This document shows positions 16,566 to 31,924 of a DNA stretch of 64,000 nt, piece after piece. The position numbers were made by a program, and so were the translations under genes. Position 1 is the stretch's first letter. Each line of letters begins with the position of its first letter. This DNA comes from Aphis gossypii. Lineage: Eukaryota > Arthropoda > Insecta > Hemiptera > Aphididae. The stretch lies in the NCBI RefSeq assembly GCF_020184175.1, contig NC_065531.1:11615213-11679212 (forward strand), read 5' to 3'. Under the pieces are notes generated by a model. The model worked only from the letters and a program-made list of their open reading frames with translations. It did no database searches and was not told the DNA's origin.

Positions 16566-17400
16566 CTCGTTGAGTGCAAAAAATAAGTTCGTTGTGTTTA
16601 GACGGGAAATAAAATCCCTGAAAATATTTTTGGAGACAATCACAAAACGGTAGAGTGGGGAGGCAGTGTATACCTAATGACTGTCGCGAGTTTACTGCAC
16701 CAAGAGAGGGCAAAAACTTAAACGCGCTAAAAGTTTGTGTCAAGAGGACGAGGTAGAATATTTGACGGGGAATAATGAAGCCATCGTCTAAATTGCTTCA
16801 TTTTTTCTGATGATATTTTTTATTTCTCAAAACAATTATAACTACTCCCTAATCAAACAGATAAAACAAATAAATATATGGCTTAAAACACATCTAATCA
16901 TACTAATGTATTTGTTAAGTTATTTTTATTTGTATACAATGTAATTACTAAGAATACTTTTTCAAGCTAACGTAGAGAATGTATAACTTTTAGCTGTCTC
17001 AATAGTTTGTATAGTATAAAATTATTCTATATTTCTACTTTAATTTCAAGTAGTACTATATAATGTATTTCATTATAGAATCTATTACCCTTTAGAGTTT
17101 TCTTCATCAATTTATTAATTTACACCATCATATAGAATTTTATTCATCTAATTTAGAATATATAATAAAATTATAATTTTACTTAATATAACTTATTATG
17201 TAACAAAAATGTATAACCATAATCAGCTGATAAATCGATTATAATATATTTTACATTTCATATATTTAATGGCACATATAAAATATTGACAGACTATTGA
17301 CTGCTTCTGAGATACTAAATAATAATAATTTTTTTTTTTAACTGGACACATGGAAATTATTTACGTTAGTAAATGTAACAATTTATAGTTAATTAATGGA

Positions 17401-20400
17401 GATTAGTTTTACATTTTGTCCCAAGCACTACACGTTCATGCGGAAGAGAAATCTGCACTTGTGAAAATGTGCATATCGTTTATATACATATACGTACATA
17501 ATTGGACGGGGAAGTGGATCATCGGACGTGATTAACACTACCCGGTCATATACGTACTCGCGACCATTATCGTCATGCAAAATGTGTATCGGTCCAATTA
17601 TCGTCGAATTTTTTATTTAGTATTTTGGAACGACACCAAATGGAGTGTAGCAATTGAAATGTACATACATATATATAGATAGATAGAGGAGAGCAGATAT
17701 AGAAAGGAAAAAAACTGCTCTAGTTTCATATACATATATGTTTATACACGCCCAGTGTACACGCATATAATAATATTGTTATATAAATGGTCGCAAGCGT
17801 ATGATAATATTTATCGGGCGCCGGTCCAAGGATTTAGTGGCCCCCGGGAGTTTCAACCGACAGTGTTGAGTAATATTATTTTGTATGCTCCATGGCCGCT
17901 GAGTACAGGGAAATCCAAATACTGTACAGCCGGTTCTAATAAGTATAATGATGGTTTTTGATGTTTTGGAAAATTAATAATTTGTATTGAACATTATATC
18001 CCCTTGTGTAATAATAATTCATGAAATTGTTATTATTGTAAGCTTATTATTATTTTTAATGTGCAACTGCCAAGTTACAATTATTTTCGATTAAATACAT
18101 TTATGCAAATTTTATCAACAAACAAGGTTAGAACTTTTTAAAATTGATTAAAATAAAAAAAATAGATCGGAAACTATTATAAAATATCTATTTGGTAACA
18201 AATACCAATTTGATGTAATATAAATTATCAATTTTAATGAATATTTCAAGCCGGAAACCATAATTAAAATCATAATTCCATGAAATTATTTTTCTCAGTG
18301 ATATTTTTGTTAAAACCAATGTGACATCGATAAACAGATGCAATACATAATAGATGTCATGTTCTTTAAGTCGTCGTACATTATAGTGAGCTTTCTTTGA
18401 ACCCATCATAGTCTTATTCAGATACCATAATAATAATATACATAATTTTTGTCTGAAACTAATGTTAAAAACACACGTTAAAAATTGCATTAACCACGTA
18501 AATAAGTTCTGCAATCGTAAAATCAAGTATGTATTTGTATACAATACGCAATTATAGTATACAAAATAAATATTTTTGCATTTCCTCGTTACAATACATT
18601 ATAAGTAAAAGAAAGAACAATATAGATAGGTGAACCAATCGTACAATCGCCAATATTTTTATCGCCTTCCGCAACAGTAAATTAAAAGTAACTCGGACGG
18701 CGCACTCGTGTAAAATATATCATGCTCGCGCTGGTGGTACAAAATCGTGGTCATGAACCAGTTTTTGCGCTACCGCGCCCGGTCAAGAGTTCAGATCAGC
18801 GTCGCGGGCGCGCCTCGCGCCAGTGTACCGACCGCGCCCTGTTCACCGCAGCCTTACAACAGAAATACAGCGCGCGCGCGTGTTTATATTATATTATATT
18901 ATATATTTACGTATGAGGAAACTGTCAATTGTTTTCTAACAATAGGTCGTCCACAGACGGAAAAGGTACATGACGATTGCGTTCTAAGCGAATAACACCT
19001 ACGCCGCATGCCTGCATACTCCCTCGCTCGTTAGACTTCGATAACACACCACGACGCGAACGATGTAAAGCACACATGTATAATATTGCATTGTGATTTT
19101 CACCACGTTGTAACGCGTGCACTGTAAGTTCTACGTCTGACTAAAATCTGTGGAACATAATATAAAACCACAAAAATCTGTTCTCTATAGTACATTTACT
19201 GTTGGCTCGCTTGTCCGTCGATGGTAATTCTTTTCCAAACTATAAAATTTAATGTATATTAAATATATCTCTTAGTGGATAAAACTCTGACGTGTTGAGT
19301 ATGTTTTATGGTAAACATTTGCCAATATGCTTACTACACTTAAAGCTGCCGTTTTGTCTTCTATTATGAAGTTTTATACTAGCGCGTGTCGTTAAATTGA
19401 TTTGCTCATTTCTTTCCGCTCATTGTTCAAATAGTTTCACCTTCTTTTATTGTATATTCAATCGTCACGAATACTTATGTATAGGCGTGCAGTTCAAAAT
19501 GAATAAAATATAATGTTTGCAAACTATATAATACGATAACTACTGAAACATTTTAATTGCTTACGGCCATCAGCTGCTTTCATAAGTAGATATTATACAA
19601 CCATAAATAGCCCTGACGATGATAGCTAGGATTTGTTCCAAAATACTGATTTTCAAAAAAAAAAAAAATTATACCTCATATGGCAGCTGCGAATTCATGT
19701 CCCTACCTTAGCTGTCATTAAACTGACATATAGTAGGCTCCTCTCAAGTGGTGCGTACCGAATTTTGGAATATTTTATTTTCAATAATAATAAAAATAAT
19801 AACTATATGCGTGTTGAATAGCCGGCGTAATCATTGAAGTGTGAACCCCGAGAATCGATCCCGGCATTATGCATGTGGATTGTGGGGTGTGGAAATTTGA
19901 TTTCTTTGTGTGTCCAGTTGCCATGCCCCTCTCTTTCACTGTTATGAATTTGAAAAGAAGACGAAGAAAAAACTTCACCCCACTCCTTTATACAGTGTTG
20001 ACCCGAGTAATTTTCTTACTCGCCTCATAACAACAATAGATGCTTTACTGCTTGAATATCATAATACTGACCGTGTTGTGCTGTAGACATGGTGGGTATA
20101 GGTACCCTCTAATCGCTTTACAACAGAGCAGATGCATTTATACATATTATTTTCTACATGATTATTCTTTAAAAAAAACACCTACTTTTTGAGTGTGTAC
20201 TTGAATTTTTCAATCTACTCCATTCTTTATCGAAGATTGAAATCTTTCAAGTTGTATTCCAGTAGGTAGAAAAACGGTTTTTCCTCTATTTAATTTCTAA
20301 CGGTATTTTATATGCAAACAAATTTAGGGTGGTAAAACAAAAGTGTTTGTCGTTTGCTAGTCGATTATTCATTTTACATATATACATAGCTTTTGTATGG

Positions 20401-20950
20401 AAGGAGAATTAAAAAAATACGCTGAATATGTCACTTACAATACATATTTAAAAACAGTCCACTTAAAACACTATGAATTTCAAGTCCCTCCTAAGTAAAA
20501 CAAAAATGCGTGTACATAATTCTCTTTGTTCTCAGATTTCAACTCATTTACTTGAAATTTAAACTTAAATGGAGTATAAAACTTATTTTATTTAGGTTAA
20601 TTGATTAAAATTACAATAAAATAGCACCATTATATTGTTAAGGAGTCATGCGCTTAGTATATATATATATTATGATATAGACCAAAATCCAGAAAAAAAA
20701 GTTTCACGTATTCAAATTGTAAAAATCATAACAACACTAATAAAGTATGACCGAATAAATTTTAAATATTACAATTATTAAAGATGTACTAGGTAAATGT
20801 GTAAAATACAAAAATGTGTAGCTACTTTATTAATTTGATTATTTCAAAAAAATTTTATTCATATTTTAGTAAGTAGAAATCGCAAAAATTGTTTCACTAT
20901 ACAAATTATTAGCTTGAATATATCAAAAAAAATTAAATGTATAGTTTGTA

Positions 20951-20988
<38 letters not shown>

Positions 20989-23900
20989 TGTTTATGATAC
21001 TTATAACATCCCTTCAGGGGGTATAATATTTAATAGTCAATGGCTATTAATTTTTCCCGACAAACGTTATTTTATTTGATAGATGTCTGTGCCCAATCAT
21101 CTGTAAAATATCAGAAGAGCCTTTATGAAATCAAAATGAATTTCATACCTGGGCGTATACCACCCCATGCTGTGCATCTTATGTTAACCAAAATCCACCT
21201 TTATGCACAATGCACATATCGATTTATTCACTTGAAGTGCCGTGCAAACTGGTGGCTGTTGTTTCTTTTGTGTTGCACGATGCAATGTAAAAAAGAATTT
21301 GTCAAGTATTTTTATTGGTATTTTTCAAAAGGGAAAACGCAACGCTGATAATATTTTATATTCGGTTAAAAATATTTATTGTGGAAAAATAACCGATTAT
21401 TCTTTCTAGCATACTACTCAAACTATATGTATAGTGCATATACGAGTGTATGTATCCTAAATATGTAAAAATATGTGTGTGTATGTGTTTGTGTATGTGG
21501 CCGCATACTGATATTACTGCCTTAGGGGCCCGTTGTGCTACTTTTCATGTTCAAATGTGGTTCCCCGTTTTCTCTATCGCCCCGCAACGAACCTGCAAAT
21601 AGTTTGAAACAACCAATATAATTTCCCAAACACAAAAAAATAAATAGTTTTTTATGTATAAACTAAAAATTGATAAGTAATCACTTCCAATCGTATACCG
21701 ATAATAAGCTAAAACATGCTTTACGTACCTATACAATTTATTTTTATTTTTTTTTTACTTTTTTTTTAGTTTTCTGAACAAGCTGTTCTAAATATTCAAA
21801 TAATATGATTTTTCAATTATGTTGTTAAATTTGCATTTTACTCGCATATTTCAGTAAACCTTTTAAAAATACTAGCAATATATAACTAATTATTTTAAAT
21901 ATAATATTTAAAATAAATAATAATTTAAAATTTATTTTTTCAAAAATAATTTTGTTTAATATTATAATATACCTACATATTATAAAAGTAAATTTAAAAA
22001 AATTGTATTTAGCATTATTATAGTTTTTTTTTTATCCTTTTAACCCCTTTCTTATACATAGTTATTTTGTGTTGTATAATTCTTCCGTATCATGTTGGTC
22101 TTGCAATATCACTACATGTCTGCATGTAATCCAAATTGTCTAGAAATCCCTTAGGGTAGGAAAAGGTTTCGTTTAACATCCAACAAACAGTTTTTGTAAT
22201 TCATCACAAATGAAGAAACATTGCGAAATTTTTTAGTAGGTATAAAGTATTGAATACATTATTAACTATGGTTAGGTTTGTAATATTAATTTAAACAATT
22301 ACTTAATCTTAATCTGGTATTGGTATATAACTTTGTAAAAATGTTTATTTAAAAAAAAAAACTTGATAAAATAATTAATTCTCATTAAATGGTTCTATTC
22401 ATTGGTTCCACCGATAGTTTCAACGCCTTTATAATATAATACCAGGTGTTTTAATAGCATTAAAATTCTGTTTTCTTTCCTAATTAAAAGCTAATATTTG
22501 TCTTCATTAAAATTAATTCTATTTTTCTTAATTAGATATAAAATACATTTTTGTATTATACTAGAGATTATAGGAAGCATATTTTTTGATTTGTGATTTA
22601 CTCATGATATTTTTTCATTCCTATAATTTCCGTTTATCAATTATAATTTAACCACAATATTATAAATTTGTTTTCATTTATTATTACAAAAGCTTTTTAG
22701 ATAGATAAATACCTACTATTATTTTTGAATTGCTATTTTAAATAATTTGAGTTTATGTCAAATATTAAATTAAATACCTATTATTTCATATTTTAATTTC
22801 CCGAAAGAAAGAAGAACAATGTTTGTGAATAAACTTTATTAGTAATAATATGTAAACGTATTTCATCACTTTACGACTCGAAAATAAAATAAATTTTCTT
22901 TTTTTACTGACATATAAAGGAAAGGTTTACGTTCTGAATTTGACGAATTTACGGGCGCGTCGAGGCAAATATGTGGCCTTTGCGAAAGGGGTCCGTTTAT
23001 AAATCACCACATTGACAAGGATACGTATAGAATGCCGGCGTGGTATTTAGCCCATTAACGCACATTCTCTCTACTCAGCTCGAAAATAAATGTGTCTCGT
23101 CGATAAAGCTGAAAGGATGAGTAAGATAAAGATATATCTTCTAAAACTGTTAAACTTAAATGCTTATAGATAGCGCTTCATATAGTAATATATTTTATTT
23201 TAATACTACGTATAACTTAAGGTCCTCAAAAGTTAGTTTAAATTAATTTTAAATTATAATATTATGAAAAGTAAAATAAATGTTAATAGTTCATTTATTT
23301 AAAAAATATGATTTGTGTATAATTACCTATGGTGTAACGGTTTATGTATTATAACTTATATAATTATAGATATGCCAAAAAATACGACATACCTAAATTG
23401 ATCGTTTAATTACCTACTTTTATAGTACATGATGACACATAATACATTATAAAATAGTAAAGTATAATTTTGATTTAAGTTTCCAAGATGAATTCATATA
23501 CAAGTTCAATTAAAATTCCTGACCCTTGGGTAATATACATTTTCTTTTGTGTGACATATTTTATAATTTATTATTCTATGCTAGAAATTATGATTTTTAC
23601 ATTGTTCTGACAATCTAACCATATTTCAAAGTACTTTGGACTTATTCTGTTTAATGCAATTTTATAACTAATGAAAAAAATACGTTTGCGTAATATTATT
23701 TTCTTAAAAATAATCGTGCTAAAACAAAAACGAACGGCCTATTGTTTTCGGTAAGTCTTAGTGTCTGCATGTGCATGCGCTGTTAAGTGGGCATTAATTC
23801 ACCTGTCGTATTCAAATCTGCATGACAACAGGACGCATCCTACGTATTCATCCCACACAAATAACTAGGTAACAAACAAAAAAAAATTGTAAATAAGTGA

Positions 23901-26900
23901 ATATCACTGTAGGGTCAGTAGACGAGTGTTACGAATGATCATTTTGTTTGTCTAATTATGTATTCTGTTTGAATTACAAATATAAAAAGACAAACGAAAA
24001 CTACCAAAAAATAGGAGCTGAAATAGAACAATGAATCAAAGTGTGGGGTTTTGTCGGGTGTGTGTGTTTAAAGAAATGTACCCAGGAATTTCGAAGACCA
24101 GCTGTCAACTCGCTGAGACTTGTCCACATGTCAGCACTTAAGCTAGACAAATTGTTGTACGACGACACATTCGAGTTTTTATTTGTTTTGAATACACGGA
24201 TCTAGGTTATCGGATATATAAAAAAAAAATAAAAATAAAGTTTAAACCTATCTATGACATACTCGTGGTATCTCAGATTTGATTTTTTTTTAAATTTGTC
24301 TTTAACATAATATTGTTTTATTTTTTTTTTAACTAAATCACTACTTGACTAATTTGAATTACTTTTTATTAATTGGAATTTAAAGATTTTTGAAAATTTG
24401 TTATATTTATCTGAAGTTAGAACATCGTATATATTATAGTGTGTAAGGGGTCATGCTAAAAACTAAGTAATATAAGTGCTGGAAATGATATTTGAAAGTA
24501 ATATGGCCTATATATACTTTATAATTCTGGTTTGGTAGTTTTGAATTCTATTTTGCTTACTCACATATACTTAAATGCATCTGCCAAGCTATGGAAATCT
24601 GTGGGAAAAATCGAAATCCCTAAGGAACATAAAAATAAAGGGAGAGGGAGTATAAACCCCATAAATGGATTACAGCGTTTAGAGCGTGCTTTGCACCAAA
24701 CCAATAATCGAATAAAGATGTATCGTGGTCGGGGTGTCGATACTCTCAGGATATCCAAAAGGGACGGCTAACCCCTGTCAAATATTATTCCATTAAACGT
24801 TTATAGGGTAGCTAGCACTCATCATACTTAGTCGGTGATACCTATAAATGACAAAAACTATGAACTTGCTAGGCAGTATTCTATAAGCGACGCATGTCCA
24901 TAATATACAAAAGTGCATATACAGGTTTTTAAACTCCGGACTATCTTTGTGCAAATAATAATATATATATAATAGGTATACGTTTTTATTCCTTCTGTTT
25001 TTTTTAATTATTTTCATTATCGTGTGAACTGATAATGATTTAATAGAACGTGAGAATGAGTACTTTTCTGTTTTGGACTTAATATTTAAAAAAAAAACCG
25101 TTGCTGTTGTTGCGGGAACATGTGCGGTAATTTTTAAACTCGCCGCATGATACGCCGTCGTTGTGCGCTGATGTCCCCTTTTGCACTTGCTTACATTTTA
25201 ACAAGTGCTCGTCATTAAACCGCTGGCCGCCCCGTGCTTTTTGATGCGTGTCGTGGGAAGTATGGATACACCCTTTAGCATATATATATACTCTCGCGGT
25301 CCATCTGGCCATGGATTTTACACATCCCCTATGGTTTTAAACTGATTTAATGTTTTTTTATTACACGCGCGCAGTATGTCGTTTTTTTAGGATCGGTAAT
25401 TTTTTTTATTACGAAGCCTATTCAATTCGATCGCCTGGACGTTTGTCATCAAATTTGAATTATATATAGGGGACAGAAGTTATTCAAAAAAGTTATACCC
25501 TTTGAAACTTGATTCCTCAAAACTAATTTTTTGTTTTTTCATAAGTATAAGTTGCTTTAGCGTATCCTCTTTAGAAAAATTGGTTTACTTTGCATTGTAC
25601 ACAAACATGTAAAATAATTATAAACTATTGATGTATTATTTTCAGTTAAATGTAATAAATTGTATAAGTAAATGTATTGCTAGTTAGTATTTATGTTAAT
25701 CTATTAAAGTAAAAAATATAATTTGTATATTGTGTGCCGCACTGCCGCTATAATTTACTTTGTATTCTAAACTTGAACATTACATAATATATAACGATGA
25801 TTTTATTTATTAGTATTCATCTTAATTTATGGAAAATAAACTGTATGTCCAATTTCCATTCAAAAGTCTTTAATTTGTTATTAAAGAAGGCCTGTTGAGT
25901 AACCGAGAAGGGGTTATAAGTATTGCCGGAAATAACAAGATATTTTCGTACATTTATTGAGGTGGGAGTAAAGGATTTTTGCTACGTATGAAATTCACAT
26001 CGTATATAACAACTGTAGGTGGTTTATTTTCAACAAAAAAAAAACCATTGAGCACGCGAACCTTTCTTACCCTTTTTTACACCTTATCCTCTATGTTTGT
26101 CATTACTTTTATATATATTTTAGTATATAAATGATAAAAAATAATATTTCTATACCTACATATTTACAAAAAAAAAATATATCAGATTTTAAATTCCTAA
26201 TGTATCTTGATAGCATACTAGATAAACTTTATTTTAAATAAGTATTATTTGTTTTTAGCTTTCCACGTTTTTTATTGGTTTTATTTTTACTTTGTTTCAG
26301 GTAAAAACCATATACTTATTTGACAATCTTGTGCAACCGGTGTTGTGAGTATGTAAATTCGAGACAAACGCTGTTCTGGTAAGTGGTACACGCAGCAGTC
26401 CTCCGGCACAGACAACCGGTTTATCCAGAGCAACGGAAAACGCCAATATCATTATTTTTTTTTTCCTTAATAAATCGCTTCCACTACTATTATATACGTT
26501 TTCATTGCAACACGCTATTCACTTAAAATATTATTTTAGAACAGTTTTACGAATAAGTCGACTTTATAGTTATGGTAATGTTTCATGCATGAACATTATA
26601 ATTGTATTATTTAATAACTCCTCGTGTATTAAATAATAATACTAAACTAACATATTTTTCCTTTACATTTTCACGTTTTTCATTAATAAGCATAATAAAT
26701 AATTTTAATATAATGATTAGAAAGTTTTATCGTGTATAAAATATGAAACTTTGAGTTCTACATTAAAAAATAAACTATTTATAATGTTTATATCATGTTG
26801 ATGTAACTAAATGTCAATTTGTGAAGTAAAATACTTTGTAATAGGTATATAGAAAATAATAATTCAAAATTATTTTTTATCTCCGAAATCAGTAATATCT

Positions 26901-29900
26901 AAATTTTTTCTTCGATGAGTCGAAGAGAATAGTTGTAAAATTTTACTTTCATGTAGATTATAAATAAAATAATAATAAAAACAAAGAAATTTAAATATTT
27001 TGAATATAATTGTTCGTGGTTTTATTTATAACATTTTGATTAAATTTATTTAAAAATGGCTCATGGCTAGTAGATTATCGCCTAAAGTTGAGCACCACTG
27101 TTTCTTCATTCTATATTTTCTATATTTTCTAGAAATGCATTGTTATTGTTCAATTATTACAATATGTGTATTTTTTCATGTTATAGTAATCTGTTTGTCA
27201 ACCTTTTTCGTGCATTTTTAAAAGGGTTGTGCATTGTTTTGTTGTCGAAAATTATAAAACCACTTTTCTTTGTTTTGTCTCTCTCTTCTTATTCCTCCTC
27301 GTTAATATACTATACCTACTTAGTTTTAAATCTCGTTAAGCCCTATGAAATATAATTATTTTTAAGGTAGTTTAAATAATAAGTATTTGCCCAGGACATT
27401 ATTTCTGAACAATTTCATTTAATTACTGGCATGTATGTTTCTATCAAACAACATATTATAAAATATTTTATACCAACATCAAAAACTATATACGTATCCG
27501 CACTGTAAACATTCCTAAATATAACTATGACCTGTTTTGTGGAAAAAAAAACATTTTTTTGTGTGTAAGTTTAGTTAATATTTTGATAATTTAAAATCAG
27601 CATATCGTATGTAATAATTATAATAATATGATTTTTCACAATTTTATAAAATACATAATATAGATTCTTAGATTTTAGTTATTTTGGAGATATAAACAGA
27701 TTATTTAACAAGTATATGTTTGTAATCCTTTGATGTCTACTGTATTTACATAATGAAATAATTTCATGTAATTTATCAATATTTAAAAGTTGTACATTGT
27801 GTTCATTCACTTTTATTTATTAGTTACAGCTATTAATGAAAACGTGATTGGGATAAATTTAAACTTCAAGTATAATTAAAAAACAACAATAGAACCGATA
27901 ATACTATAGAAATCTAAGAATTCTTTAAATTTCACACCAACATCAATTTATTAATCCCTAGAGGTTTCGCTTGCTGTTTAAACGTATACATAGTATATTT
28001 TTTACATTGATCAGATAATCTTGCCAGTTATCGACTTTAGGCACGTTCTCTAACCCCAACTTATTATCTATTATAAAAATAGCCATTCATTGATTAACAA
28101 ATCGTAATTTATTTGGAATGGAATAGAAATCAGGACAGTTCACAGTTGAACGTATAGGTTAAAACGATTTAAAATATTTTATGACTGTTTTTAAATAAAA
28201 CAACAAACATTAAATAATATATTCAATTATGTCATATTGTGCCCAATGCCCATAAATTATTATTATCCTTTATTGATTATTTCAAATATATTATTTGAGA
28301 TTATGATACTTTTGAAAACAATCGTAAAATATTACTCCAAAAAAAAAAAAAAAAATGTTAAGTTAAATATTACGAGGTATTATTATGTATAAAAAAAAAA
28401 TAAAACTATTTCAATGTATAATTACTTTATTTGTAAAACTCAACATGGTTTATTGTAATAAATATATATCATACTTAGAATAAAAATATACAATGCTTAG
28501 AAATTTCTGTAAATACTAGCACATGAGAAACAACAATGATCTATTAAACATACATCAGTTTACCATCATAGACTTTTCTATCACTAAATCAGATATCATT
28601 CTTATAAGTTATAACGGTGCTGCTGGTCTCATAATTGTTTTGCAACGTTCATTTTCATCTATTTTGTGTTTGCTTAGTCATGACCATGAGTTTATTCTAT
28701 CGTTATATTTATTTTTTTCATTTCGTCCGTCCTAAACATTATTTAACAACATTTTAGCCTACTTTTCTAATATTAAATCATCATATTCGGTCCATCACCA
28801 GGACAATGACACGACAAATGTTCTATTATTCTATACTTTTTTTTTTGTGTACACATTTTTTGGAGATAAAAATACATCAGTGCGAAAAATACAAATATCA
28901 TAACTGTTAGTTTGTTTCCATATTTTTTGTACATAAAAAAAAATAATAAAAAATATGCACCAAAAATAAACTGTTAGGTTTATACTAACTTGCATTTCGA
29001 TGTATTGCATATTTTCTTTAAAAAATCATTATTTTAATTTGATATCATTGTTCAAGTATTTCATAAAATAATTTGAAGTTTTCGCTTTACATACAAAATG
29101 TTCATACACGTAATCTAATTATAATGATCATAATATTTTTAAATCATCTGTAAAATTGTTTTTTAACAGTTTTCAACAAGATAATTCATTTTATCTTTAA
29201 AATAATCGGTACAATACGAGTGTACGTTGATTATGTGAACTTGAAAGCGCTATCTTCACTGTATAGAATTTAACTCTGCGTTCACGCTCGAAAGTGTGTT
29301 ATGTATATTTGGATGATACCATCCAATTCAGACAGTGCCCGGTAGACCATGAAGGCCACTGTTATAAGCAGATGTTTTTGCTGAAAGGAAAACGTACATC
29401 GTCATAATCGTCATAATAATAATTACTAGATGATTATATTATATGCATTCTGAATGCGTTTTGAACCATAGAACAACGGTAAATAGAAGGGAGTGGTGAA
29501 CGAAATCTATTAGGTCGGATTTTCCCCCTAAAATTTGATTAATGAGACTAATGAAACAATCTACGAACATAGTTTATATTTTTTGGTTAGTCATCCAATA
29601 GATCGATATATCTCTTCAATTCTAGATGATTTTTTTTTTTGTAAACCTGTACATTTTCAAACTAAAAAAAATAGTGGTGTAATTATTTAGAACATTTTAT
29701 TGCCATTTAACTAACTAATTTAGAAAAAATGTAATTTTAAATCTTAATAATATATTATTATTATTTATAAATATATTAAAACGAATATCACTTTAAATTT
29801 AAATTTTTAAGTATAGTACCTATTTAAGGGATTTATGATAAAAATTAAAAATATATATCCATTATAAATACACTAATAACTAATAACTAAACAGTTTGCT

Positions 29901-31240
29901 TATTTTTTAATATAACAATAAGAGTTCGGCAAAATCAAACACATCTGCCACATGAGTAAACACAAATCGCAAAACTCGCTAGAATCTACCCCAAGCCACA
30001 GCATACGTGCTCGTTTAATTTTTATAAAGGTTCTAAGGGTATACATGTTGTTAAATATTTTATTCGTAATTACTATGTCGGGAATGACTTTTGAGATTCT
30101 TTTTCGCCCTTCTCGAGAGTAGGAGGGTTGTGTTTGAGTTATTAATTTTTTTTTTTTGTATTCACATTCCTCTCCAAAATAAAAACCCGCCCACCACCCT
30201 TAGGGCGCAATTAAGATTCCTGGGTGACTGTGAGCGAGGCCCGGACAAAAAGGGCGGAATCTCAAATCATGTTGAACAGAAAAAAAAACTTCAAAACACG
30301 CAGTATAACTGAAGTGGATGTCAAAATATGAATGCTGGCGGTTCAATTTTAATTGTGACAGTGGGGGTTATTTGGAAAGTTTTAATTTCGAACTACTATA
30401 AAAGTCAAAAAGATTATCATTGTTATTGTTTTCACACTTAAATATTCATCTTGTGTTTTTGGATGACAACTTTATTATAAAGAGCGGGGGGTGATGATAT
30501 TTAAAAAATGTCCCGTTACACTATTTATATCGGAGATCATGCAATATTATTTTAACAATAGTCAAAACCCACTACCGTTGAAATTTGCATACCTTTTAAC
30601 TATTTCTCATTTTGTATATATGTTATTAGTTTACGTCGTTATTGTATATATCATACCAACGTTTTTTATTCAGTATACTCTCTATGTTTTGCTTATTGGT
30701 TGAATTATTTTAATCATAAAGAATGCATCATTTTAATAATTCAATATATATATGTATTATATATAAGTATGTATTTTTAAACAAACATTTTACCAACCGA
30801 CAAATATTAAAATAGGGTTAACATCTGCTGTAATTCAAGTATTACAATGTTTTATCGAATCGCATATCCGGCCTAGTTTTATACATTCAAATTTAATTCA
30901 CCAATTTCTTCTTCAACAAACGATTCGAGCCGTGTTTAATAATAATTGCTAATGCTGGAAAATCTCATTATACGAAGTTTTACTCTGCAGATGATATTAT
31001 AAGTACATCGGTACAAGTCCAAAGAAAATGTAAAACGCTTTAAAACTGGTATTGGTAGTTTTATGTTCGGAGTAACCTTTAAGTAACATTGGAATCGTAT
31101 GTAGTTTTTTATTGTAGTGTGTATAATTATATAGTCGTCCGATCTGCCGATAGCTGCAGGTTTTGATATTATTTTTTTGGCTCCCGAGGCCCAAATCGTA
31201 AAATAAACCCCAACGTAGGACTATTATACAACGATGATGA
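17401..31240. other. Gene-free stretch with CpG-richer islands
   Basis: No supported coding exon. Several 150-450 bp patches are clearly richer in C, G and CpG than the background: about 17,500-17,900, 18,650-19,130, 22,920-23,110 and 25,090-25,320. In an AT-rich insect genome such patches may be conserved regulatory sequence, non-coding exons or old element fragments; the sequence alone does not decide. A TG microsatellite is at 20,953-20,985. Confidence 0.55.
20953..20985. repeat. (TG)n microsatellite
   Basis: An uninterrupted TG dinucleotide run of about 16 copies, read directly from the sequence. It lies in a gene-free stretch. Confidence 0.97.
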
Positions 31241-31891
31241 TGGAGTTTGAGTTTCTAGATATTCAAACAAAGTATACCGTGGCGGTGGGGGCGGGCTCAC
31301 GAATAACAATAATTATCAATCCGTTTTGGTCATTTCATTACCGTCGGGGGGGTTGTTGTTAAAAGAAAGACGGAGAGAGTGAAAAAGCGCGAGGAGGTGG
31401 CATGAACCGCTGTCGTGGTGTTCAACAGGTGCTCGTCGTGTCATCGTCGTTATCGCGCGGGCTGGCGGCATGATGGGCGGCGGGCGTGAAACCGACTGGC
31501 CGCGCGTCGAAATAACCGCCCGGACAGATGTTTTACCGTGTTGCCGCCACCTGCCCTTCCGCGCCGGTCCGACCCGCGGGCCATCGGTGGTGGCGGCTCT
31601 GATTAATCGTGATGACCTCGAAAATCGTTACGAGAAATAGAAGAAGGTTCGGTCTACCTACATATACATTACATTATCGAGACCGAATCTAGGTAATATT
31701 ATATATGGAAGATGATTTTTTTTTATTATATATATTTACTACCCATACCTCGTCCCGGAGACTCCGCGACCTGTACCTATAGAAACCGAACAAAAGAAAA
31801 CCAGAAGAATCGGCGCGGCGAGTACAACTCATTACACGTTACCTATGTTTAATCATTGGTGCCGGAGAAGCGCCGTACCCATAAGGCGATG

Positions 31892-31924
<33 letters not shown>

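Larger units (their letters stand above)
9201..17400. other. Gene-free AT-rich stretch with microsatellites
   Basis: No supported coding exon. Simple repeats include AAT/ATT trinucleotide runs near 9,456-9,477 and 9,984-10,003, a 24-base A run at 13,420-13,443, an ATT run near 15,180 and a TA run at 16,539-16,565. A GC-richer patch lies at about 9,650-9,800. The longest open frames (for example 11,877-12,251) lack an ATG start or protein-like composition and are treated as chance. Confidence 0.6.

Noticed and set aside
18188..18544. 118-codon - strand open frame
   Set aside because: Composition dominated by Leu, Ile, Tyr and Asn as expected for AT-rich DNA; no domain, signal peptide with cleavage context or splice partner.
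19840..19880. GATCGATTC-like tRNA T-arm on the - strand
   Set aside because: It does not match the B-box consensus and no A-box, anticodon arm or acceptor pairing was found.
29320..29390. Possible small hairpin with ACAGTG/CACTGT arms
   Set aside because: The stem is only 6-7 bp; no microRNA-like precursor and no recognised mature sequence.
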